Assembly: GCA_964644025.1 (NCBI GenBank)
Contig: CAZXVW010000199.1
Location: 1-7,295 of the forward strand
Direction of reading: 5' to 3'
Origin: CAZXVW01 sp964644025
GTDB lineage: Bacteria; Acidobacteriota; Terriglobia; Bryobacterales; Bryobacteraceae
Length of the DNA stretch: 7,295 nucleotides
Below the pieces are notes generated by a model, which saw only the letters and a program-made list of their open reading frames with translations, made no database searches and was not told where the DNA came from. Positions 1 through 4,194 of the stretch are shown here, one piece after another (the first letter of the stretch is position 1; every line of letters begins with the position of its first letter). A program made the position numbers and the translations under genes.

Positions 1-495
1 CACGTGCCCCAGCCGGTCGATGGCCTGGTCGATGTCACCTTCCGCGCGGAAGCGGACGGTCCGCAGTCCGTATTGCCCCCGGCCGGTGATCTCGGCCGAC
101 AGCGTTTGGTCAAAGTAGATGATCTCACCGGTGCGCATCTTGCGGCCCGGGTGCACGAGCGCCTCCCAGGTGAGCCGGTCTTCCGATACCGGCCGCAGCA
201 GGAAGACTTCGACGCGGCCGGTGAGGTTCTGCCACCGCTTGGGGTTGTGCTTGCCGACGGGCCGCGCGTGCACTCCCTGGCGCCGGCCGTAGAGGCGGGA
301 GGGGAAGACCCTTGAGTCATTGAGCACCAGGCAGTCGCCGGGACCCAGGTACTCCGGCAGGTCACGGAACCGGCGGTCCTCCCACCGGCCGCGGCGGCGG
401 TCGACCACCAGCATGCGCGAGGCAGCGCGATCGGCCAGCGGCTGCTGCGCGATGCGCTCCGGGGGCAGGTGGTAGTCAAATTCAGAGAGCCTCAT
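1..495 (-). CDS. queA: QueA, tRNA preQ1-34 ribosyltransferase-isomerase (N-terminal 165 codons; 3' end off window)
   Basis: QueA uses S-adenosylmethionine as ribosyl donor to turn preQ1 at tRNA wobble position 34 into epoxyqueuosine, the penultimate step of queuosine synthesis in the cytoplasm. Reading the reverse strand from the ATG at 493-495 gives an open frame to the window edge. It begins MRLSEFDYHLPPERIAQ, a close match to the family's conserved start, followed by PLADRAASRMLVVDR, a region reading CLVLNDSRVFPSRLYGRR, and a stretch with EVFLLRP, WEALVHPGRKM and GEIIYF, all typical QueA N-terminal half. The start is chosen because the family usually begins with this sequence; an upstream in-frame GTG has no family support. 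No strong Shine-Dalgarno is visible. The gene is divergent from tsaD with about 100 bp between the starts. Roughly half the expected 340-360 residues is present. The identity is secure; the C-terminal half cannot be judged. Confidence 0.95.
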   Translation of the reverse strand, partial: MRLSEFDYHLPPERIAQQPLADRAASRMLVVDRRRGRWEDRRFRDLPEYLGPGDCLVLNDSRVFPSRLYGRRQGVHARPVGKHNPKRWQNLTGRVEVFLLRPVSEDRLTWEALVHPGRKMRTGEIIYFDQTLSAEITGRGQYGLRTVRFRAEGDIDQAIDRLGHV

Positions 496-599
496 CGCGA
501 ACTGGGACACGCCCGCCCGCACCCGGGCGGCGCGAAGGCCCGCCGGTGCGCCGTCGGTTCGGTCAACGGCAAACGGGGCGCCAAAGGTAGAATAGCAGG
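496..599. promoter_or_regulatory. Divergent queA / tsaD intergenic region
   Basis: This 104 bp spacer separates the divergent starts of queA and tsaD, so it should hold a promoter for each direction. On the queA side there is a GC-rich inverted repeat, CCGCCC (513-518) and GGGCGG (525-530) with a 6-nt loop, about 18 bp upstream of the queA ATG. Its role is unknown and such palindromes are common by chance at this GC content. On the tsaD side there is a purine-rich AAAGG at 583-587 and the -10-like TAGAAT described separately. No convincing -35 box is visible in either direction. The promoter function is inferred from gene orientation only. Confidence 0.5.
588..593 (+). promoter_or_regulatory. 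Candidate -10 element upstream of tsaD
   Basis: TAGAAT, preceded by GG, matches five of six bases of the bacterial -10 consensus and lies only 6 bp before the TTG start. A start site about 7 bp downstream would fall on or next to the TTG, giving a leaderless or nearly leaderless mRNA. A very similar GGTAGACT lies upstream of xseA. No good -35 accompanies it, so the call is tentative. Confidence 0.3.
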
Positions 600-1682
600 T
601 TGCGCATCCTGGGCATCGAGACATCGTGCGATGAGACGGCTGCCGCGGTGGTCGAGGAGGGAAAGAAGGTTCTTTCCTCCGTCGTCGCCTCGCAACTGGC
701 AACGCACGGAAAGTACGGCGGCGTGGTGCCGGAGCTGGCCTCGCGAGAGCATCTGCGGGCGATCGTGCCGGTCGTCCGATCGGCGCTCGAGCGAGCCGGG
801 GTGGGCTACGAGGACCTGGCGGCGATTGCGGCCACCGAAGGCCCCGGGCTGGTCGGCTCGCTGCTGGTGGGGCTGACGTTCGCCAAGGGGCTTTGCTTTG
901 CCCGCGGGATTCCCCTGATCGGGGTCAACCACATTGAAGGCCACATCCACGCGGTGCTGATGGAGGCGGACCAGCGCGGCGCACCGGTCGAGTTTCCGGC
1001 CCTGGGACTGGTGGTGAGCGGCGGGCACACGCACCTGTTCGAGATGCGCGCGCCCGGTGAATACCGGCTGCTCGGCAAAACCCGCGATGACGCGGCCGGC
1101 GAGGCTTATGACAAGGTGGCCAAACTGCTGGGTTTTCCCTATCCGGGCGGCCCCATCATTGATCAACTGGCGCCGCACGGCAACCCGAAGGCGGTGAAGT
1201 TCACCCTGGCGAAGATGAAGGGGAATCCGCTGGATTTCAGCTTCAGCGGACTCAAGACCGCGGTGCTGCGGTGGTTCGAGGCGAGGGATCTAGCCGCTGA
1301 AGTGAAGGCGCGGCAGGCGCTGTCTCGCCAGACGCCGCGACCCACGCTCGAGCAGTGGCTGGAGGTGACGCCCCGCCAGACGCTGGACCTGCTGGCTTCC
1401 TTCCAATGGACGGTCATCGAGGAGCTGCTCCGCCGGGCCGCCGCCGCAGCCGAGCAGATCGGCGCGCGCTCCATCATCATCTCCGGCGGCGTGGCGTCAA
1501 ACGCCGGCCTGCGGGAGGCGGCGCGAGCGGCGGTGCGTTTGCCCTGCCCGGTTTACTTTCCCTCGGCGGGCCTGGCCACCGACAACGCCGCCATGATCGC
1601 CGCGGCAGCCTTTGAGAAGCTGAAGCGGAAACAATTCGCCGACTTTTCGCTCAAGGCCCGGGCGAACCTTACCCTGGCTTGA
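600..1682 (+). CDS. tsaD: TsaD, tRNA N6-threonylcarbamoyladenosine (t6A37) transferase subunit
   Basis: TsaD (formerly YgjD/Gcp) is the catalytic ASKHA-fold subunit that, with TsaB and TsaE, moves the threonylcarbamoyl group from its AMP ester to A37 of ANN-decoding tRNAs. The 360-residue product carries the expected signatures in order: ETSCDETAAAVV at 7-18, the metal-ligand motif HIEGH with H111 and H115, VSGGHTHLF at 139-147, DDAAGEAYDKVAKLLG at 163-178, FSFSGLKTAVL at 213-223, SGGVASNAGLREA at 295-307 and ATDNAAM at 326-332, whose D328 matches the third metal ligand. The start is TTG at 600, because MRILGIETSCDET is the family N-terminus and no in-frame ATG or GTG lies close by. It is slightly longer than the 337-residue E. 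coli protein, owing to an insertion at about 225-262. xseA follows after 48 bp on the same strand and may be cotranscribed. Confidence 0.97.
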   Translation: MRILGIETSCDETAAAVVEEGKKVLSSVVASQLATHGKYGGVVPELASREHLRAIVPVVRSALERAGVGYEDLAAIAATEGPGLVGSLLVGLTFAKGLCFARGIPLIGVNHIEGHIHAVLMEADQRGAPVEFPALGLVVSGGHTHLFEMRAPGEYRLLGKTRDDAAGEAYDKVAKLLGFPYPGGPIIDQLAPHGNPKAVKFTLAKMKGNPLDFSFSGLKTAVLRWFEARDLAAEVKARQALSRQTPRPTLEQWLEVTPRQTLDLLASFQWTVIEELLRRAAAAAEQIGARSIIISGGVASNAGLREAARAAVRLPCPVYFPSAGLATDNAAMIAAAAFEKLKRKQFADFSLKARANLTLA

Positions 1683-1712
1683 CGGCGGCCGGGGACCGCG
1701 CCCGGATGCGGG

Positions 1713-1718
1713 TAGACT
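1713..1718 (+). promoter_or_regulatory. Candidate -10 element upstream of xseA
   Basis: TAGACT, preceded by GG, lies 12 bp before the xseA ATG within the 48 bp tsaD-xseA spacer. It resembles the GGTAGAAT before tsaD, which is the main reason to notice it. It would allow xseA to be transcribed independently of tsaD with a very short leader. No clear -35 hexamer is seen. Confidence 0.22.
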
Positions 1719-1730
1719 GGATAAAGCGTC

Positions 1731-3095
1731 ATGGAGCAGATGACTCTCAACTGGGCCCCGGAACGGCGGATCTACACCGTGAGCGAGCTGACCCGCCGGA
1801 TCCGCGAGTTGCTGGAAGGGGAATTCGCGGACATCTGGGTGGCCGGCGAGATTTCCGGCGCCAAGCGGGCCCCGAGCGGCCATTACTATTTCACGCTGAA
1901 AGACGAAGAGGCCCAGTTGAGCTGCGCCTGCTGGAGAACCCTGGCGCGGACGCTGCGCTTCAAGCCGGCCGACGGAGTGGCCGTGCTGGCGCGGGGGCGG
2001 ATGGACGTCTACCCGCAGCGGGGCAACTACCAGTTGATTGTCGAAGCCCTGGAGCCGCAAGGTTACGGGGCGCTGCAGCTCGCCTTTGAGCAGTTGAAGA
2101 AGAAGCTCGCCGCCGAGGGGCTTTTCGAGCAGGCCAGGAAACGCCCGCTGCCACCGTTTCCGGCCCGGATCGGGATTGTCACTTCACCCTCTGGCGCCGC
2201 GATCCGCGACATGATCCAGATCCTCGGCCGCCGCTTCCCGGGCCTGCACATCCGGCTCTACCCGGCGCTGGTGCAAGGGGAAGGCTCCGTCGGCGCGGTG
2301 GTCGAGGGCCTCGAGTACTTCAGCAAAACGAAGTGGCCGGACGTGGTCATCGTCGGCCGCGGCGGCGGCTCCATCGAGGATCTGTGGACCTTCAATGAAG
2401 AAGCGGTGGCGCGGGCCATCGCCGCCTGCCCGGTTCCGGTGGTCTCGGCGGTGGGCCACGAGACCGATTTCACCATTGCGGATTTCGTAGCTGATCTCCG
2501 GGCGCCCACGCCTTCGGCGGCGGCCGAACTGGTGGTGCCGGAAAAGCGGGAGGTGCTCGACCGGATCGCTACCGCGCGCCGCAAGATGGAACAGAGCGTG
2601 CGATACCGGCTGGCCGAGGCCTGGAACCGGCTCCACGAGCGGGGTATCGACCGGGCCGCCGGCCTGGTCCGCCGCCGCATCGGCCGCTCGCAGCAGAGAA
2701 TCGACGAGCTGGGTTTCCGCCTTCGGGACGAAATCCGGCGGCGCCTGGAGCGCGACCACCGGCGCTGGGCGGAGCTGGATGCCCGGCTGCGCCGGAAGGA
2801 CCTGCGCCTCGAGCTGGCCGCTTTGCGCCACCGGCTGGAGAAGGCCGAGACGGCGATGGGCGAGAACCTCAAGTTGCGGCTCGCCGCGGCCCGCGGCCGC
2901 CTGGACCCGCTGGCCGCCCAGCTTGCCCAGCTCAGCCCCCTCGCCGTACTGGAGCGGGGCTACGCCATCGTGCAGAACCGCGAAGGACGCGTCATCAAGG
3001 AGGCCGTCCAGGCGCCGGCCGGCACCGATCTGGCCGTGCGGTTATGGAAAGGACGCCTCGGCGTGAAAGTCACCGAATCCGATCCGGGAAAGTGA
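1731..3095 (+). CDS. xseA: XseA, exodeoxyribonuclease VII large subunit
   Basis: XseA is the nuclease subunit of exonuclease VII, which degrades single-stranded DNA to oligonucleotides from either end and takes part in mismatch repair and recombination. The 454-residue product has the family architecture: an N-terminal OB-fold DNA-binding domain (about 14-108, with YTVSELTRRIRELLEG and VAGEISGAKRAPSGHYYF), then the nuclease core with ARIGIVTSPSGAAIRDM at 145-161, VGRGGGSIEDLWTFNEE at 208-224 and GHETDFTIADFVADLRAPTP at 242-261. A long charged, Arg-rich coiled-coil region follows (about 270-400) and the usual LAVLERGYAIV-type segment lies near the end. ATG at 1731 is used; ATG at 1740 (residue 4) is an alternative with GGAG close before it. 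The small subunit gene xseB often follows xseA but is absent here; the downstream DNA is a rearranged toxin-antitoxin region that includes a second copy of this gene's last 27 codons. Confidence 0.97.
   Translation: MEQMTLNWAPERRIYTVSELTRRIRELLEGEFADIWVAGEISGAKRAPSGHYYFTLKDEEAQLSCACWRTLARTLRFKPADGVAVLARGRMDVYPQRGNYQLIVEALEPQGYGALQLAFEQLKKKLAAEGLFEQARKRPLPPFPARIGIVTSPSGAAIRDMIQILGRRFPGLHIRLYPALVQGEGSVGAVVEGLEYFSKTKWPDVVIVGRGGGSIEDLWTFNEEAVARAIAACPVPVVSAVGHETDFTIADFVADLRAPTPSAAAELVVPEKREVLDRIATARRKMEQSVRYRLAEAWNRLHERGIDRAAGLVRRRIGRSQQRIDELGFRLRDEIRRRLERDHRRWAELDARLRRKDLRLELAALRHRLEKAETAMGENLKLRLAAARGRLDPLAAQLAQLSPLAVLERGYAIVQNREGRVIKEAVQAPAGTDLAVRLWKGRLGVKVTESDPGK
3012..3095 (+). repeat. Parent copy of the xseA-tail repeat (partner at 3358-3441)
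   Basis: The last 27 sense codons and stop of xseA are repeated, in the same orientation and without any gap, at 3358-3441 (offset 346 bp). About 64 of 84 bases agree. The first part is nearly perfect, with a 28 bp identical block at 3023-3050 matching 3369-3396, which includes a shared rare TTA codon. The final ~45 bp carry almost all the differences. Confidence 0.85.
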
Positions 3096-3144
3096 ACGGC
3101 GAGATGGCATCGATATGACTGCATCAACGTATCACGATGAAGGT
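3096..3144 (+). repeat. First copy of the antitoxin leader (partner at 3442-3490)
   Basis: Exactly 49 bp separate the xseA stop from the broken antitoxin ATG, and exactly 49 bp separate the duplicated xseA stop from the intact antitoxin ATG at 3491. The two leaders agree at about 30 of 49 positions. The agreement is concentrated in a 19 bp block at 3121-3139 that holds CGTATCA followed by GATG. This block is probably the antitoxin operator, because it is the best conserved part of the leader and sits at the same distance from the start in both copies. Confidence 0.6.
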
Positions 3145-3249
3145 ATGAGGACCACCGTCACCTTGGATGACGATGTCCACGAGGCAGCGTGGCACCAGGA
3201 ACGGCCGGCCGACTTCGAGTTGCGGGATTCTGCGCCGCGGCGCAGTTAG
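3145..3249 (+). pseudogene. Truncated VapB-type antitoxin remnant
   Basis: From ATG 3145 the frame reads MRTTVTLDDDVHEAA, identical in all 15 residues to the start of the intact antitoxin at 3491, then departs and ends at TAG 3247-3249 after 34 residues. The 45 bp of shared coding sequence differ at four positions, all synonymous (Arg, Leu twice in one codon, Asp). The rest of the ribbon-helix-helix fold is missing, so dimerisation and DNA binding are unlikely. The divergent tail contains ADFELRDSA, which resembles the C-terminal segment of some other VapB antitoxins from memory; that is not verified. If real, the remnant would be an internally deleted antitoxin of a different subtype. No toxin gene follows it. 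It is best read as the relic of the first copy of a duplicated toxin-antitoxin module. Confidence 0.75.
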
Positions 3250-3265
3250 CCGGGCTCATCCGCGC
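3190..3265. other. Stretch of unclear origin between antitoxin remnant and pheT-tail copy
   Basis: These 76 bp lie between the end of antitoxin homology and the stop codon of the duplicated pheT tail. A short match, GGGCTCATCCGC at 3252-3263, resembles GAGCTCATCGGC at the very end of the intact toxin gene, which would fit a relic of a toxin 3' end. The match is too short to be convincing. No other relation to sequence in this window was found by eye. Confidence 0.35.
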
Positions 3266-3357
3266 CTACAGGCGCAACTCACAGCCCGCCGCGCGCATCC
3301 CGTCGATGACTCGCTGGCGGCTGGCGCTGATCTGCTCGGCAGTGAGCGCGCGGCCCC
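3266..3357 (-). pseudogene. Orphan copy of the pheT 3' end
   Basis: Read on the reverse strand, this segment encodes ALTAEQISASRQRVIDGMRA followed by AGCELRL and a TAG stop (3266-3268). It is the C-terminal end of the FDX-ACB anticodon-binding domain of PheT. It aligns without gaps to the real pheT end at 4195 onward, with about 79% identity over 90 bp and a perfect 38 bp block (3283-3320 against 4212-4249). The last four codons differ in every case yet still encode Leu-Arg-Leu-stop. There is no start or upstream coding sequence, so it cannot be expressed as PheT. The right edge passes directly into the xseA-tail copy near 3352-3360; the exact boundary is uncertain by several bases. Confidence 0.88.
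3283..3320. repeat. 38 bp perfect direct repeat, copy 1 (copy 2 at 4212-4249)
   Basis: Thirty-eight consecutive bases are identical to 4212-4249 in the end of pheT, 929 bp apart and in the same orientation. The sequence encodes the highly conserved RQRVIDGMRAAG segment on the reverse strand. Flanking bases on both sides drop to about 60-65% identity. Recombination between the two blocks would delete the intact toxin-antitoxin module together with the xseA-tail copy. Confidence 0.9.
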
Positions 3358-3441
3358 GCGCCGGCCGACACCGATCTGGCCGTGCGGTTATGGAAACAGA
3401 GGCTGGGTGTGGAAGTTGCCCCATTCAGTCCAGCACACTGA
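3358..3441 (+). pseudogene. Orphan copy of the xseA 3' end
   Basis: This in-frame segment reads APADTDLAVRLWKQRLGVEV followed by APFSPAH and a TGA stop at 3439-3441. It corresponds to the real XseA end, APAGTDLAVRLWKGRLGVKV plus TESDPGK, with the same number of codons. The RLG codons all differ at the DNA level without changing the protein. No start or nuclease core precedes it; on its left it abuts the pheT-tail copy. Such a junction between the tails of two convergent genes is expected at the seam of a tandem duplication or a circle whose unit ran from xseA to pheT. Confidence 0.9.
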
Positions 3442-3490
3442 AGCGCCTGATGCAGTTGACATCATCGTATCAGCGTATCAAGATGGGTTT
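3442..3490 (+). promoter_or_regulatory. Antitoxin-toxin promoter and candidate operator
   Basis: A perfect -35 hexamer TTGACA lies at 3456-3461. The -10 is less clear: CAAGAT at 3479-3484 has the ideal 17 bp spacing but matches poorly, while TATCAA at 3476-3481 is only 14 bp away. Two direct copies of CGTATCA occur at 3466-3472 and 3474-3480, an 8 bp period, and a TGATG/CATCA inverted repeat (3448-3452 and 3460-3464) overlaps the -35. VapBC-type operons are usually autorepressed by the ribbon-helix-helix antitoxin, so these repeats are plausible operator half-sites. The second CGTATCA is also conserved, at the same distance from the start, in the relic leader at 3128-3134. Confidence 0.5.
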
Positions 3491-3730
3491 ATGAGAACCA
3501 CCGTCACCCTCGACGACGATGTCCACGAGGCAGCGCTGCATCTTTCTCGCCTGACGGGCCGGCGTTTGGGCAAGGTTCTCTCCGAACTTGCCCGGCGGGG
3601 CCTGGCCGGCGGGGAGCCGGCCATCCGGAAGGCAAAAGGGAGATTCCCCGTATTCGACGTGCCGCCGGATGCCAAGATCATCCCCGCGTCCCGGGTTCAG
3701 GAAGTGCTGGATGAAGAAGGGATCTTCTGA
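3491..3730 (+). CDS. VapB-type ribbon-helix-helix antitoxin
   Basis: The 79-residue product has the layout of a type II antitoxin that pairs with PIN-domain toxins. The N-terminus MRTTVTLDDDVHEAAL forms the DNA-contacting beta strand and first helix of a ribbon-helix-helix fold, followed by LTGRRLGKVLSELARRGL as the second helix (to about residue 38). The C-terminal tail, with FPVFDVPPDAKIIPASRVQE and LDEEGIF, is the probable toxin-binding segment. It should neutralise the adjoining toxin and repress the shared promoter. ATG 3491 is used because the family starts at this MRTT; a longer frame running up to 3167 would cross the orphan pheT and xseA tails in the wrong frames. Its last 20 bp overlap the toxin start, indicating translational coupling. 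The VapB assignment is by fold and partner; the exact subfamily is not certain. Confidence 0.88.
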   Translation: MRTTVTLDDDVHEAALHLSRLTGRRLGKVLSELARRGLAGGEPAIRKAKGRFPVFDVPPDAKIIPASRVQEVLDEEGIF

Positions 3731-4157
3731 CCTGCTTCTGCTGGACGTGAACGTTCTGCTCGCCCTGGCCTGGCCGAATCACCAGTTTCACCTGGCCGCC
3801 ACTGCGAGGTTGGAGGGGAGCGCGGACCGGTGGGCGACCTGCGCTCTCACCCAGTTGGGTTTCATCCGGCTTTCCTCGAACCCAAAAGTTGTGGAACTGG
3901 CAAGACGGCCCGCCGAAGCGGCTTCGTTGCTGCTGGAGATGACCAAGGACAAACGCCACGTGTACTTCGGCGTAGCGCCCGCGCCCGTTGAAGAGCTTTT
4001 CCGAGGACGCTTCGCCAGGTTGCTTGGGTTCAAGCAAGTGACCGATACCTACCTGCTGGCACTGGCCGAGAAGAACCACGCGAGGTTAGCCACGTTTGAT
4101 TCCAGACTGCTGGCGTTGGCTGGCACTGATCAGAGCGTCGAGCTCATCGGCAGGTGA
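3711..4157 (+). CDS. VapC-type PIN-domain toxin (ribonuclease)
   Basis: This 148-residue protein is a PIN-domain endoribonuclease toxin of the VapC class. The core reads LLLLDVNVLLALAWP (residues 8-22, with D12 as first acidic ligand), WATCALTQLGFIRLSSNP (41-58), VTDTYLLALA (110-119, D112) and ARLATFDSRL (124-133, D130). These supply three of the acidic Mg-binding positions; the position usually occupied by Glu in the second motif appears to be Gln48. Members of this class cleave tRNA or rRNA at single sites and arrest growth when free of antitoxin; the target here is unknown. ATG 3711 is preferred because AGGAAG at 3699-3704 is a good ribosome-binding site 6 bp before it and the PIN core begins soon after. 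The start lies inside the antitoxin gene. The stop falls 37 bp before the convergent pheT stop. Confidence 0.9.
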   Translation: MKKGSSDLLLLDVNVLLALAWPNHQFHLAATARLEGSADRWATCALTQLGFIRLSSNPKVVELARRPAEAASLLLEMTKDKRHVYFGVAPAPVEELFRGRFARLLGFKQVTDTYLLALAEKNHARLATFDSRLLALAGTDQSVELIGR

Positions 4158-4165
4158 TTCCGGTA

Positions 4166-4194
4166 CGGGAAGTCCCGCGGGGGCGCCGCCGCCC
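4166..4194. terminator. Hairpin-forming spacer between convergent toxin and pheT genes
   Basis: The 37 bp between the two stop codons contain two small GC-rich hairpins: CGGGA/TCCCG (4166-4170 and 4173-4177, tight loop) and GGGCG/CGCCC (4181-4185 and 4190-4194, 4-nt loop). Placement between convergent genes fits a bidirectional terminator. There is no T-tract on either strand, so an intrinsic terminator is not demonstrated. Confidence 0.25.

Noticed and set aside
4..315. Plus-strand open frame (103 codons) at the left edge
   Set aside because: Antisense to the clear queA reading frame.
513..530. GC hairpin upstream of queA as a riboswitch or terminator
   Set aside because: Only a 6 bp stem, no T-tract and no preQ1-riboswitch-like features; such palindromes are frequent at this GC content.
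492..1178. Minus-strand open frame (228 codons) opposite tsaD
   Set aside because: Antisense shadow of tsaD; the start is not supported and the sequence has no domain. The real minus-strand gene here is queA, ending its 5' side at 495.
2184..2831. Minus-strand open frame (215 codons) opposite xseA
   Set aside because: Antisense shadow of the xseA nuclease core and coiled coil; Arg/Pro-rich without motifs.
3096..3490. Insertion sequence, attachment site or CRISPR as the source of the repeats
   Set aside because: No transposase, terminal inverted repeats, integrase, tRNA gene or spaced repeat array is visible. The repeats are copies of the flanking genes' coding ends.
3189..3494. 101-codon plus-strand open frame across the debris region
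   Set aside because: It reads through the pheT tail copy antisense and the xseA tail copy out of frame, so it is a chance frame in rearranged DNA.
3588..3710. Upstream start for the toxin at 3588
   Set aside because: The added 41 residues are an out-of-frame reading of the antitoxin gene. ATG 3711 has a good ribosome-binding site and immediately precedes the PIN core.
3167..3730. Extended 187-codon form of the antitoxin starting at 3167
   Set aside because: The N-terminal extension would translate the relic antitoxin, pheT-tail and xseA-tail copies in the wrong frames. The family start MRTTVTLDDD is at 3491 with its own promoter-like leader.
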